From Pseudomonadota bacterium (GTDB lineage Bacteria; Desulfobacterota; Desulfovibrionia; Desulfovibrionales; Desulfovibrionaceae), in assembly GCA_023399375.1 (NCBI GenBank), contig JAEWPX010000159.1, forward strand, positions 15,648-79,647: a stretch of DNA of 64,000 nucleotides, given 5' to 3'. The position numbers and the translations under genes were made by a program. Positions 49,648 through 59,016 of the stretch are shown one piece after another (position 1 is the stretch's first letter; the number at the start of each line of letters is the position of its first letter). The notes beneath the pieces are model-generated. The model was not told the DNA's origin. It searched no databases and saw only the letters and a list, made by a program, of their open reading frames with translations.

Positions 49648-50457
49648 TCAATTCGCCCGCAAGTACGCCACGGCGTTGTCGAACAGCACGGTGCCGAGGG
49701 TGGGGCGTTCGCCGCGGGTGTAGCCCGGGTGGTTGGTCGGGTGGTTGAAGGCTTCGGGGTGGGGCATGAGCCCGAGGATGCGGCCCGTGGGGTCGGTCAG
49801 GCCGGCGATGGCGTGGGGGGAGCCGTTGGGGTTGGCCGGGTAGTCCATGGTGGCGGCGCCCGAGGCCGGATCGGCGTAGGTCAGGGCGACGGCCCCGGTG
49901 CGCACGATTTCCTCGAGCACTTGCGGCGTCATGGGCACGAGCTTGCCCTCGCCATGGCGCACGGGCAGGTCCAGGCGCGTGACGCCCTTGGTGAACACGC
50001 ACGGGCTGTGGGGATTGGCGGCCAGCGTCACCCAGCGGTCCTCGAACCGGGCCGAGTCGTTGTTGGCCAGGCTCACCTGGCGGGCAAAATAGTCGCCGCC
50101 GAGCGCCGGCAGAAGCCCGAGCTTGACCAGGAGCTGGAAGCCGTTGCAGATGCCGAGGATGAGCCCGCCGGCGGAAAAAAACGTCTTGAGCTGGTCAAGG
50201 AGCGCCTCGCCTGCCTCCGTTGCGGCGTGCTTCCAGCGCACGGCCGCGGCCTGCGCCGCGCCGAGGTCGTCGCCGTCGAGGAAGCCGCCCGGAAAGACCA
50301 GGAAATTGTAGGCGTCGATGCGCGTGCGCCCGGCCACGATGTCGGAAAAAAACACGATGTCCGTAACGTCCGAACCGGCCTGCCTGGCGGCATGGGCCGA
50401 TTCCACTTCGCAATTGGTGCCGAATCCGGTGATCACAAGGGTGCGCACCTGGGCCAT
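49648..50457 (-). CDS. purQ: Phosphoribosylformylglycinamidine synthase, glutaminase subunit
   Basis: A 269-residue class I glutamine amidotransferase. The nucleophile Cys is in LGICNGFQLLV and the His-Glu pair in GLMPHPEAFNHP. PurQ supplies ammonia for the fourth step of purine synthesis. It is somewhat longer than small Gram-positive PurQ (about 230) but matches the deltaproteobacterial form. Start ATG 50457, preceded by GGGAAATC; the frame upstream is not conserved. Diverges from pyrG. Confidence 0.93.
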   Translation of the reverse strand: MAQVRTLVITGFGTNCEVESAHAARQAGSDVTDIVFFSDIVAGRTRIDAYNFLVFPGGFLDGDDLGAAQAAAVRWKHAATEAGEALLDQLKTFFSAGGLILGICNGFQLLVKLGLLPALGGDYFARQVSLANNDSARFEDRWVTLAANPHSPCVFTKGVTRLDLPVRHGEGKLVPMTPQVLEEIVRTGAVALTYADPASGAATMDYPANPNGSPHAIAGLTDPTGRILGLMPHPEAFNHPTNHPGYTRGERPTLGTVLFDNAVAYLRAN

Positions 50458-50640
50458 AGGGGAAATCCTCCCGGGGGTTCCTTGAAAAATTGCGCCCGAA
50501 GGCATACGTTGCGCGGCTGAACATAAGGGGCGGTCCCGGTCGCGTCAACACGCGCGCGACGGACGCCCGGCCCGCGTCAGCGGCGGCCGCCGGGGCTGCC
50601 GACGCGGCATGAACCCGATTTCCGTGAGGACGGCAGCATC

Positions 50641-52272
50641 ATGAAGACCAAGTTTATTTTCGTGACGGGAGGCGTGCTGTCCTCCCTGGGCAAGGGGCTG
50701 GCCGCCGCCTCCATCGGCGCGCTGCTCCAGGCCAGGGGGCTTAAGGTCACCATCCAAAAGCTCGACCCCTACATCAACGTCGACCCCGGCACCATGAACC
50801 CCTTTCAGCACGGTGAGGTCTACGTTACCGACGACGGGGCCGAAACCGACCTGGACCTCGGGCATTACGAGCGCTTCCTCGGCGTGCCCATGAGCCAGAA
50901 CAACAACTACACGTCGGGCCGGGTCTATTTCAGCGTCATCCAAAAGGAGCGGCGCGGCGACTACCTCGGCGGCACCGTGCAGGTGATCCCGCACATCACC
51001 GACGAGATCAAGCGCGCCATCCTCGGCCTCGCCACGGATGAGGACGTGGCCATCATCGAGATCGGCGGCACGGTGGGCGACATCGAGGGCCAGCCGTTCC
51101 TCGAGGCCATCCGCCAGCTGCGCATGGACCTCGGCAAGGAAAACGTCCTCTACATTCATTTGACGCTCGTGCCGTACCTGCGCGTGGCCGGCGAGGTCAA
51201 AACCAAGCCCACCCAGCACAGCGTCAAGGAACTGCGCTCCATCGGCATCCAGCCCGACATCATCATCTGCCGCAGCGAGGTGGAACTCGGGCGCGACCTC
51301 AAGGAAAAGATCGCGCTTTTCTGCGACGTGGACGCCGATGCCGTGTTCACGGCCGTCGATGTCGGCAACATCTACGAGCTGCCGCTCAAGCTCTACGCCG
51401 AGGGCGTGGACCAAAAGATCGCCATCCTTCTGCGCCTGCCGGCGAAAAACGCCGACCTCGAAGCCTGGCGCGCCATGCTCCACCGCCTGGAGCATCCGGC
51501 CGGCACGGTCTCCATCGCCATCGTCGGCAAGTACGTCGACCTCAAGGAGGCCTACAAGAGCCTGCACGAGGCTCTGGTGCACGCCGGCGGCGTTTGCGGC
51601 GTGTCCATCCGTTTCGTCTACGTCAATTCCGAGGAGGTCACGCGGGAGAACGCCGCCGCCACCTTCGCCGGCATCGACGGCATCCTGGTGCCGGGCGGCT
51701 TCGGCTCGCGCGGGGTCGAGGGCAAGATCGCGGCCATCGAGCACGCGCGCGTGGCCGGCATTCCCTTTTTCGGCATCTGCCTCGGCATGCAGTGCGCGGT
51801 CATCGAATTCGCCCGCAACGTCCTGGGTCTGGCCGGAGCCAATTCCGAGGAGTTCGACCTGACCACGCCCCATCCCGTCATCTACCTCATGCGCGAGTGG
51901 CTCGATTTCCGCACGAAGAAGCTCGAACGCCGCGACCCTTCCTGCGACAAGGGCGGCACCATGCGCCTGGGCGCCTATCCCTGCGTGGTCAAGCCCGACA
52001 CCCAGGCGGAGCGCGCCTATGGCCCCGGCGAGATCTCCGAACGCCACCGCCACCGCTACGAGTTCAACAAGGCCTACGCCGGGCAGTTCGAGGAGGCGGG
52101 GCTGGTCTTAAGCGGCCTGTCCCCGGACGGCGAACTCGTCGAGATGGTCGAATTGCCCGACCACCCATGGTTCCTCGGCTGCCAGTTCCATCCCGAGTTC
52201 AAGTCCAGCCCCATGCATCCGCACCCGCTTTTCCGGGAATTCGTGGCAGCGGCCAAGCGGGCCAAGGGCTAG
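50641..52272 (+). CDS. pyrG: CTP synthase
   Basis: A 543-residue CTP synthetase. The N-terminal synthase starts KFIFVTGGVLSSLGKGLAAA (P-loop); the C-terminal glutaminase has Cys in FFGICLGMQCAVIEFARN and the His-Glu pair in CQFHPEFKS. It makes CTP from UTP, ATP and glutamine. Length and motifs are full. It is followed by a terminator before rpoN. Confidence 0.97.
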   Translation: MKTKFIFVTGGVLSSLGKGLAAASIGALLQARGLKVTIQKLDPYINVDPGTMNPFQHGEVYVTDDGAETDLDLGHYERFLGVPMSQNNNYTSGRVYFSVIQKERRGDYLGGTVQVIPHITDEIKRAILGLATDEDVAIIEIGGTVGDIEGQPFLEAIRQLRMDLGKENVLYIHLTLVPYLRVAGEVKTKPTQHSVKELRSIGIQPDIIICRSEVELGRDLKEKIALFCDVDADAVFTAVDVGNIYELPLKLYAEGVDQKIAILLRLPAKNADLEAWRAMLHRLEHPAGTVSIAIVGKYVDLKEAYKSLHEALVHAGGVCGVSIRFVYVNSEEVTRENAAATFAGIDGILVPGGFGSRGVEGKIAAIEHARVAGIPFFGICLGMQCAVIEFARNVLGLAGANSEEFDLTTPHPVIYLMREWLDFRTKKLERRDPSCDKGGTMRLGAYPCVVKPDTQAERAYGPGEISERHRHRYEFNKAYAGQFEEAGLVLSGLSPDGELVEMVELPDHPWFLGCQFHPEFKSSPMHPHPLFREFVAAAKRAKG

Positions 52273-52346
52273 GCGCGGCCGTTTTCCCAGGCAGGGCGGG
52301 GCGAAACGCCGCCGTGGCCGCCACAACAACGGACAATCTGGCGGAT

Positions 52347-52408
52347 TGCCACAACCCTTCAATTGTGGCATGCTTTTTGTTGGGCGGGGCCGGCGACACC
52401 GGCCCCGC
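52347..52408 (+). terminator. Terminator of pyrG plus a second GC hairpin before rpoN
   Basis: TGCCACAA (52347-52354) and TTGTGGCA (52363-52370) pair and are followed by TGCTTTTTG: an intrinsic terminator. Directly after it, GCGGGGCCGG (52384-52393) and CCGGCCCCGC (52399-52408) form a second perfect stem 41 bases before the rpoN start. TGGCATG-N4-TTGTT at 52366-52380 is near a sigma-54 promoter but lacks the -12 GC. Confidence 0.65.
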
Positions 52409-52449
52409 ATGGTCTCGACGAACCTGCAAAAGCGCGCACGGCGGTAGAA

Positions 52450-53886
52450 ATGGCTCTCGAACTGCGACAGCAGCTCAAACTCTCCCAGCAGTTGGTGATG
52501 ACCCCCCAACTGCAGCAAGCCATCAAGCTCCTGCAGCTTTCCCGGCTGGAGCTCCTGGAAAGCGTGCAGCAGGAGCTTCTGGAAAATCCTCTTCTCGAGG
52601 AATCCCTTGAGGACGAGCGTCAGCCGGAACGCACCATGGCCGAGGACAACCTCGGCCCCACTGGCGATTCCAGCGACGCGGCCATGGAAAAGGAACTGCT
52701 GAAAAACGCCGAGTGGGAGGACTACATCGGCGATTTCGCCAGCACCAGCCGCCAATCCCTGGCCCGGGAGACCGAGCTTCCCGAGGAGGGCATGGCCTTC
52801 GACGCCAGGCTCGCCTCGAAGCCGTCCCTGGAAGGGCACCTCGGCTGGCAGATGCGGCTTTCCAACTTCACGGAAAAAGAGCTCGAAATCGGCGAAGCCA
52901 TTCTCGGCAGCCTCAATTCCTCGGGGTATCTGCGCGCCTCCGTGGAAGAGCTCGCGCAGATGGCCGGCTCCTCGGAAGACTTGGTGGAGGAGGTGCTGCA
53001 CCGCCTGCAGCGCTTCGACCCGGTGGGCGTGGCCGCGCGCACGCCGAGCGAATGCCTGCTCACCCAGATCGAAGTCTACGGTTGGGACGACCCGATCCTC
53101 ATCGAGCTCGTGCGCGACCACCTCGAAGACCTGGAAAAAAAGCGCTACAAGCCCCTGGCCAAGAAGTTCCGTCTGACCATGGAGAAGCTCAAGGAATACC
53201 TGGAGCTGCTCCAGACGCTCAATCCCATGCCCGGGGCCAGCTACGGCTCGGGCGACCCCATCTATGTGAGCCCGGACGCCTTCGTCTACAAATACGGCGA
53301 CGACTTCGTCATCCTGCTCAACGAAGAGGGCATGCCGCGGCTCAACCTCAACGCCTCCTACATGGAGGGGGTCAATCCCAAGACGGACAAGGACAAGGAC
53401 TACCTGCAAGACAAGATGCGCTCGGCGATGTGGCTCATGAAAAGCCTCTATCAGCGCCAGCGCACGCTTTACAAGGTGCTGGAAAGCATCGTCAAATTTC
53501 AGCGGGAATTCTTCGAGCACGGCGTGACGCGCCTGCGGCCGCTCATCCTCAAGGACGTGGCCGACGACATCAGCATGCACGAATCCACCGTCAGCCGCAT
53601 CACCTCGAACAAATACGTGGCCACGCCCCACGGCATTTTCGAACTGAAGTTCTTCTTCAACAGCTCTCTGGATCTCGACGACGGCGGCACGGTGGGCTCC
53701 GAATCGGTCAAGGCCATGATCAAGCGCATCATCGCCGGCGAAAACGCCAAACGTCCGATCAGCGACGAGGCCATCGCCGACATGCTCAAGGATGAACTGC
53801 AGATCAACATCGCCCGCCGCACCGTGGCCAAGTACCGCACGGCCATGGGGATCGAATCCTCGTCCAAGCGCAAGGAAGTTTTCTGA
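52450..53886 (+). CDS. rpoN: RNA polymerase sigma-54 factor
   Basis: A 478-residue sigma-54. N-terminal Gln-rich activator region (LRQQLKLSQQLVMTPQLQQA), a central core-binding part and the DNA-binding end with helix-turn-helix (ISMHESTVSRITSNKYV) and the RpoN box ARRTVAKYR. It directs transcription from -24/-12 promoters under NtrC-type activators, such as the regulator at 33529-34920. Start ATG 52450 begins the conserved N terminus. Next genes are hpf and ptsN, the usual rpoN cluster. Confidence 0.97.
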   Translation: MALELRQQLKLSQQLVMTPQLQQAIKLLQLSRLELLESVQQELLENPLLEESLEDERQPERTMAEDNLGPTGDSSDAAMEKELLKNAEWEDYIGDFASTSRQSLARETELPEEGMAFDARLASKPSLEGHLGWQMRLSNFTEKELEIGEAILGSLNSSGYLRASVEELAQMAGSSEDLVEEVLHRLQRFDPVGVAARTPSECLLTQIEVYGWDDPILIELVRDHLEDLEKKRYKPLAKKFRLTMEKLKEYLELLQTLNPMPGASYGSGDPIYVSPDAFVYKYGDDFVILLNEEGMPRLNLNASYMEGVNPKTDKDKDYLQDKMRSAMWLMKSLYQRQRTLYKVLESIVKFQREFFEHGVTRLRPLILKDVADDISMHESTVSRITSNKYVATPHGIFELKFFFNSSLDLDDGGTVGSESVKAMIKRIIAGENAKRPISDEAIADMLKDELQINIARRTVAKYRTAMGIESSSKRKEVF

Positions 53887-53936
53887 TGCTTCGGGTCGGG
53901 ACTCCCGGCCCAATACACGCCACCCCGGAGGACTCC

Positions 53937-54485
53937 ATGAACATCACCTTTAATTTCAAGAATTTTGAACCGTCGGATCATTTGCGCGACTACGCCCGCA
54001 AGCGTTTCGACAAGCTCGCCAAATATACCGTCGCCACCGATGCTTCCGAACTGCAAGTCAACCTTGCCGTGGAGAAGACCCGGCAGATGGCCGACGTCAT
54101 CTTCCTGGCCGACAACATGCACATCTCGGCCCACGAAGTGTCCGAGGACATGTACTCCACCATCGACATGATTCTCGACAAGGTCGAGGCGCAGGCCAAG
54201 AAGTTCCGCGAAAAGCAGAAGGACCGCCGCCGCCAGGCCGCCGAAACCGTGCTCACGCAGGTCATCAGCATCAGCGAGGACGCCCAGGGCGGCCGCACGC
54301 CGACCATCGTGCAGACCGACGCCTATGAGCCCAAGCCCATGGCCGTCGAAGAGGCCGCCGAGCAGCTCGTGAGCCTCAAGAAGGAGTTCCTGGTGTTCCT
54401 CAACTCCGAAACCGAACGGCCCAACGTCATCTACCGTCTGCGCAACGGCGACTTCGGCCTGATCGATCCTGGAACGGGCGTATAA
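53937..54485 (+). CDS. hpf: Ribosome hibernation promoting factor, long form
   Basis: A 182-residue long-form HPF: N-terminal S30AE ribosome-binding domain (NITFNFKNFEPSDHLRDYA to about 105) and a C-terminal dimerisation domain (PMAVEEAAEQLVSLKKEFL to end). It drives 70S dimer formation in resting cells. Start ATG 53937 after GGAGGACTCC. Standard place between rpoN and ptsN; its stop is immediately followed by ptsN. Confidence 0.95.
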   Translation: MNITFNFKNFEPSDHLRDYARKRFDKLAKYTVATDASELQVNLAVEKTRQMADVIFLADNMHISAHEVSEDMYSTIDMILDKVEAQAKKFREKQKDRRRQAAETVLTQVISISEDAQGGRTPTIVQTDAYEPKPMAVEEAAEQLVSLKKEFLVFLNSETERPNVIYRLRNGDFGLIDPGTGV

Positions 54486-54938
54486 ATGAAGCTTGAGGAT
54501 TATCTCCAGCCCGATTTCGTCATCGGGGACCTTGCCGCCGAGTCCAAGCCCGACGTGCTGGCCGAACTGGTCGCGCCGATCAAGAAACGCTGGCCCGATT
54601 TCGACGACGCCCGGGCCCGCCAGGTGCTGCTGGACCGCGAGAGCCTCGGCACCACAGGCATCGGCGACGCCGTGGCCATTCCCCACGGCAAGATGGAGAG
54701 CCTCCAGCAAATCGTCATCGTCGTCGGCAGAAGCCTCAAGGGCGTGAACTTCGATGCGCTGGATTTGAAACCCTGCCGCATCTTCTTTCTCGTCCTTGCG
54801 CCGGAACATGTTGCGGGCCTGCACCTGCGCATCCTGGCCCACATCTCCAGGCTGTTGTCCGACGAATCGTTCCGGCGTGCCTTTCTCGGCGCCGAGGACG
54901 ACGCGGCCTTGTGGCGCGTGCTCACGGCTGCGGCCTGA
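54486..54938 (+). CDS. ptsN: PTS EIIA-Ntr protein
   Basis: A 150-residue EIIA of the fructose/nitrogen type; the phospho-His lies in AIPHGKMESLQQIV. In the nitrogen PTS it regulates rather than transports. It starts at the base after the hpf stop. Next come a hairpin and rapZ, as in many proteobacteria. A possible phosphate source is the enzyme I and HPr parts of the DhaM fusion at 28.2-30.7 kb. Confidence 0.93.
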   Translation: MKLEDYLQPDFVIGDLAAESKPDVLAELVAPIKKRWPDFDDARARQVLLDRESLGTTGIGDAVAIPHGKMESLQQIVIVVGRSLKGVNFDALDLKPCRIFFLVLAPEHVAGLHLRILAHISRLLSDESFRRAFLGAEDDAALWRVLTAAA

Positions 54939-54952
54939 AAAAGACCCGAAGC

Positions 54953-55001
54953 ACCCCCTGTCCTCGCGGCGGCTGTCATGCAACCGCGACGGACAGGGGG
55001 T
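54953..55001 (+). terminator. Long hairpin between ptsN and rapZ
   Basis: ACCCCCTGTCC pairs with GGACAGGGGGT, and an inner TCGCGG with CCGCGA; it is followed by ATTGTTTG. The remaining 250 bases before rapZ hold a very T-rich run (55143-55153) and AT-rich GAAATTTTTCGAGTAAAAT, which suit a promoter, but no firm -35/-10 can be fixed. No gene is seen in this 315-base gap. Confidence 0.7.
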
Positions 55002-55253
55002 ATTGTTTGCGGGTGTCCGGCACGCCCGCGGCGGCCGGGTATTTTCGCGTTGCCGCACATGCCGGGCGAGGGCGCTTGCCCCGAGTCGGGAAGCGGACCG
55101 GCGGCGGGGCAAAGCCTGCGACGCGCGCCGGCCGCGGGTTTTGTTTTTTTTTTGATGGAAATTTTTCGAGTAAAATCGGGACTGTAACGTATTTTCGCTT
55201 CCCGCGTGTGCGGCACGGACGGTGCGACGCACGCGGCCGGAGGGCGAGAAGGC

Positions 55254-56141
55254 ATGGAAGACGCGCCTGCGGAATTGACGATCGTCATTTTGACCGGATT
55301 GTCCGGGTCCGGCAAGAGCACGGCCTTGCGGGTGTTCGAGGACCTGGGCTTTTTCTGCGTGGACGGGCTGCCGGTCAGCCTCGTGCCCAAGCTCATCGGG
55401 CTTTTCGACGAGAAGGGCGGCAAGCGCTACAAGGGGTTGGCGCTCGGCATGGACGTGCGCCAGGCCGACCTCGACCGGGACTGGGGCGCGACGCTGGCCC
55501 AGCTCACGGGCCGGGATGTGGGCCTGCAGATCATCTTCTTCGAGGCCGATACCCAGGAGATCATCCGCCGCTACGCCACCACCCGCCGGCCCCACCCCCT
55601 GGAAAGCCCGACCATGGGCTTGGAACAGGCCGTGGTCGCCGAGCGCGAGCGCATGACCCCGCTACGCGACGCCGCGGACATGGTCATCGACACCACGGAT
55701 TTCTCCATCCACGACCTGCGCCGCAAGCTCCAGGAGAAGTGGGCCTCCATCCGTCCGGCCAAGGGCACGCTCAAGGTCCATATCATGAGCTTCGGCTTCA
55801 AGTACGGACCGCCGTCCGAAGCGGATATGATCTTCGACCTGCGCTTCCTGCCCAATCCCTACTTCGAGAAGGCACTGCGGGAAAAGACCGGCAAGGACGC
55901 GCCCGTGCGTGACTACGTGCTGGCCGAAGACCCCGGCCGCGAGTTCCTGGCGCGCTTGACGGACTTCCTGCTCTACCTTCTGCCCCTCTACGCCCGGGAA
56001 GGGCGCTACCGGCTGACCGTGGCCTTCGGCTGCACGGGCGGCCGCCACCGCTCCGTGGCCGTTGCCGAGTCGGTCTTTGACACGCTGTCCAAGGCTGGCT
56101 ACAATATTTCGCTGGAACATCGCCATATCGAACGCGGGTAG
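55254..56141 (+). CDS. rapZ: RNase adapter protein RapZ (nucleotide-binding)
   Basis: A 295-residue RapZ/YvcJ-type protein. N-terminal P-loop GLSGSGKSTALRVFED; a Walker-B-like DVRQADLDRDW region; and the C-terminal signature GCTGGRHRSVAVAE. In enterobacteria it guides RNase E to the GlmZ small RNA, and other phyla use it for nucleotide or wall-precursor signalling; the exact role here is unknown. Start ATG 55254 is next to the fold start. Context with ptsN and rpoN is standard. Confidence 0.94.
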   Translation: MEDAPAELTIVILTGLSGSGKSTALRVFEDLGFFCVDGLPVSLVPKLIGLFDEKGGKRYKGLALGMDVRQADLDRDWGATLAQLTGRDVGLQIIFFEADTQEIIRRYATTRRPHPLESPTMGLEQAVVAERERMTPLRDAADMVIDTTDFSIHDLRRKLQEKWASIRPAKGTLKVHIMSFGFKYGPPSEADMIFDLRFLPNPYFEKALREKTGKDAPVRDYVLAEDPGREFLARLTDFLLYLLPLYAREGRYRLTVAFGCTGGRHRSVAVAESVFDTLSKAGYNISLEHRHIERG

Positions 56142-56204
56142 CGGCGCGCCGCAACCGCGTTTCGCGAACATGTCACCGGGGCGGCAAGCCCGGCAAGAGG
56201 ATGC

Positions 56205-56642
56205 ATGAGCGGGCAAATCCAGTCCGATGCGCCTGTGGGCGTGGTCGTCGTCACCCATACCGAATACGGAACCTGGCTGCTCAAGGCGGCGGAATTCATC
56301 CTGGGGCCCCAGGAGCATTGCCGTTGTGTCAGCGTGGACATGACCCATCCCGTGGACGCGACGCTTGTGACGCTCAAGGCCGCCATCAAGGAGACCGACC
56401 GTGGCGCGGGTGTGCTGATCCTCACCGACATGTTCGGCGGCACGCCGACCAACCTCAGCCTGTCGCTTCTGGGCACGGGACGCCTGGAGGTGCTCACGGG
56501 CGTGAACCTGCCCATGCTGATCAAGATCCTCGGTTCCAGGACCAAGCCCCTGGAGACGCTGGCCGTGGAGGCCAAGCAGGCCGGCTGCCAGGGCATCGTC
56601 GTGGCGGGCGAGGTGCTGCGCAAAAAAGTGGCCGAGGGCTAG
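56205..56642 (+). CDS. PTS EIIA, mannose family
   Basis: A 145-residue EIIA-Man domain; phospho-His in VVVVTHTEYGTWLLKAAEF and the LTDMFGGTPTNLSL loop. It would accept phosphate from HPr and pass it to EIIB, whose gene follows 3 bases after the stop. It is part of EIIA-EIIB-EIIC in this cluster; no EIID gene is next to it. Confidence 0.92.
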   Translation: MSGQIQSDAPVGVVVVTHTEYGTWLLKAAEFILGPQEHCRCVSVDMTHPVDATLVTLKAAIKETDRGAGVLILTDMFGGTPTNLSLSLLGTGRLEVLTGVNLPMLIKILGSRTKPLETLAVEAKQAGCQGIVVAGEVLRKKVAEG

Positions 56643-56645
56643 GCC

Positions 56646-57107
56646 ATGGCGTTCGTTCGGGTGGACAACCGACTCGTGCACGGCCAGATCATCGAGACCT
56701 GGCTGCCGTTCACCCATGCCCGGGCGATCCTCGTGGCCAACGATGCCCTGGCCGCGGATTTCCTGCGCCAGGAGATCATGTCCCTGGCCATCCCCGCGGG
56801 CGTTCGCATCGAATTCCTTCCCGTGGCCGAACTGATGCCGTTTCTCGCACGCAATCCCCTGGATTCCGACGACGCCCTGATCCTCTTCGCCACCTGCCGC
56901 GACGCCCGCGCGGCCTATGAAGGCGGTTTCGGCTTCGGCAACCTCAACCTCGGCAACCTGCACTACGCCCCGGGCAAGAAGCAGGTCTGCCCCCATGTGG
57001 CCCTGTCCAAGGAAGACGAATCCTGCCTGGATTTTTTCCGCGACAAGGGCGTACGGCTGGATTACCGTTGCGTGCCCGGCGACCCGCAACAACTGCGTAC
57101 CATGTAG
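56646..57107 (+). CDS. PTS EIIB, mannose/sorbose family
   Basis: A 153-residue EIIB with phospho-His in RVDNRLVHGQIIETW. It stands between EIIA and the split EIIC. The C-terminal half (GKKQVCPHVALSKEDESCLD) is typical in length. Together with EIIA it may have a signalling role if the membrane part is not functional. Confidence 0.92.
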   Translation: MAFVRVDNRLVHGQIIETWLPFTHARAILVANDALAADFLRQEIMSLAIPAGVRIEFLPVAELMPFLARNPLDSDDALILFATCRDARAAYEGGFGFGNLNLGNLHYAPGKKQVCPHVALSKEDESCLDFFRDKGVRLDYRCVPGDPQQLRTM

Positions 57108-57182
57108 CGCGGCCCGTTTTTGCCACGCCGCCGGCGGGGATGCCCCTGCGGGAGGCGACGACCCTTTGGAGCGCATGACGAC

Positions 57183-57874
57183 ATGACCCACCAGGCCGAT
57201 ATCCTGCTGCACGTGTTTGGCGTCGCTTTTTTTTTGTCCTGTTCTCGTCGTTTCGCTTCTTCGTAAACGCAGCGCTGCTCGAGCGGCCGCTGATCATCGG
57301 CTTCGCCTGGGCGGCGTTCAACGGCGACCTCGACCTCACGCTCAAGCTGTGCCTGTTTTATGAACTCTTCTGGCTCGACGGCATTCCCGCGGGCACGCAC
57401 ATTCCCCCCAACGCCGCCGCTTCCACCCTGGCGGGACTCTCGCTCGTGCACGTCTTCCGGTTGACCTCGCCGGCCGAGGCCTTGTTCGTGGTCGCGACCA
57501 CGGCCATGCTCGGCCGCCTGTTCGCCGCCCTGGAAGGAGTGCAGCGGATGGTGGAGAACATCGTGTTGTCGCGCTACACCGCGGCCCGCGAGCGAACCAG
57601 GGCCTTTTTCTCTCCCGGCAAGCTGATCCGCCGAGCCTTGTGCGACATGGTCTTGCTCAACGGCGTGGCCTTCAGCGTGGCTCTGGCCGGGCTCATCGCC
57701 CTGTATGCCGCCCTGTTGCCCCGGGCATGGCCGTTTCTCGCTTCCTCGGGCGCGACCTGGAGCCAGCTGTGGATCCTGGGCAGCCTCGGCGGCGTGTTGT
57801 CCCTGCGCTATCGTCCGGCCTACATGGTCCTGGCCGGCGGCATGGGGCTGGCCATGGCCTGGTTTCTCTTGTAA
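57183..57874 (+). CDS. PTS EIIC, mannose family, requires -1 frameshift at a T9 tract
   Basis: ATG 57183 opens MTHQADILLHVFGVAFF and then meets nine T residues (57227-57235). In the original frame it stops 27 codons in at TAA. One base back, the protein continues FVLFSSFRFFVNAALLERP, then IIGFAWAAF and on through DGIPAGTHIPPNAA to a clean stop at 57872-57874. The joined product is about 230 residues with 6 or so membrane helices, close to EIIC-Man but on the short side. Either ribosomes or RNA polymerase slip on the T9 run, or the tract switches the gene on and off, or the assembly has lost a T. The sequence on both sides of the tract is intact, arguing against an old pseudogene. EIID is not seen. 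Confidence 0.75.
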
Positions 57875-58041
57875 CGCCGGGAGCACGCATCCGTCTTGGT
57901 CGAGAGGGTCGGGGAAAAAAGCATTGCCCGTCCCGGGAATTTGACTTGGCAAGAATTGCCTTTTGGGATATTCTTCACAAGTTCTGACAAGAGGCTGCCA
58001 ACCCGTCAGGGTTTCGGAAAAAACACCAGGAGGACATTGCT

Positions 58042-58959
58042 ATGGCCGTGTATGTCGTTGGTCACAAAAATCCGGATACCGATTCCGTCGCCGCCGCCAT
58101 TTCCGTGGCTGATCTGATGAGCAAAAAGGGCATGGAAGCCAAGCCCGCCACCCAGGGCGCGCTCAACCCCGAAAGCGCTTTCGTGCTGGAGAAGTTCGGC
58201 GTGGCCGCTCCGGAGATCGTCACCGACGCCACCGACAAGAAGATCATCCTGGTCGACCACTCCGACCTGGCCCAGAGCCTGGACAACCTGGCTGCGGGCG
58301 AGATCGTCGGCATCTACGACCACCACAAGCTTGGCGACGTGACCACGCCCAATCCTCTGGACATCCTGGTCAAGCCCGTGGGCTGCTCCTGCACCGTGGT
58401 TAAGATGATGTACGACTGCGCCAAGATCGAGATTTCCAAGCCCATGGCCGGCATCATGATGTGCGCCATCCTGTCCGACACCGTCATGTTCAAGTCGCCG
58501 ACCTGCACCCCCGACGACAAGGCCGCCGTCGAGGCCCTGGCCAAGATCGCGGGCGTGTCCGACTACATGTCCCTTGGCGTCGAGATGTTCAAGGTCAAGT
58601 CGGCCGTTGGCGGCACCCCGGCCAAGGACCTTGTCTTCCGCGATTACAAGGACTTCAACATGGGCGGCAAAAAGATCGGCATCGGCCAGCTGGAAGTGGT
58701 CGATCTGTCCATCCTCGAGCCGGTCAAGGCCGCGCTGCTCGAAGAGTGCAAAAAGGTCAAGGCCGAAGGCCGCCACAGCGTGTTCCTGCTCCTGACCGAC
58801 ATCATGAAGGAAGGCTCCGAGATGCTGATCGTCTCCGACGATCCGAGCTACGTGGCCAAGGCCTTCGGCGTCGAGGTCAAGGGCGATTCCGTGTGGCTCG
58901 ACGGCGTGCTGTCCCGCAAGAAGCAGGTTGTGCCGCCCTTCGAGAAGGCTTTCGCCTAG
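58042..58959 (+). CDS. ppaC: Manganese-dependent inorganic pyrophosphatase
   Basis: A 305-residue DHH-family (class II) pyrophosphatase. Metal-binding motifs: GHKNPDTDSVAAAIS, LVDHSD, YDHHKLGD and ILSDTVMFKSPT; the C-terminal SRKKQVVPP holds the substrate Arg/Lys pair. It hydrolyses PPi in the cytoplasm, needed in sulfate reducers because ATP sulfurylase makes PPi. AGGAGGACATTGCT precedes ATG. A TTGACTTGG at 57941-57949 is a likely -35. A strong terminator follows. Confidence 0.97.
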   Translation: MAVYVVGHKNPDTDSVAAAISVADLMSKKGMEAKPATQGALNPESAFVLEKFGVAAPEIVTDATDKKIILVDHSDLAQSLDNLAAGEIVGIYDHHKLGDVTTPNPLDILVKPVGCSCTVVKMMYDCAKIEISKPMAGIMMCAILSDTVMFKSPTCTPDDKAAVEALAKIAGVSDYMSLGVEMFKVKSAVGGTPAKDLVFRDYKDFNMGGKKIGIGQLEVVDLSILEPVKAALLEECKKVKAEGRHSVFLLLTDIMKEGSEMLIVSDDPSYVAKAFGVEVKGDSVWLDGVLSRKKQVVPPFEKAFA

Positions 58960-58983
58960 TTTCCACTGCGCTACTGCAAAAAA

Positions 58984-59016
58984 GGGAGCGGCCTTCTGGC
59001 CGTTCCCTTTTTTTTT
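58984..59016 (+). terminator. Rho-independent terminator of ppaC
   Basis: GGGAGCGGCC, loop TTCT, GGCCGTTCCC, then a run of T residues from 59008 on. It lies 25 bases after the ppaC stop and is a textbook intrinsic terminator. Confidence 0.93.
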
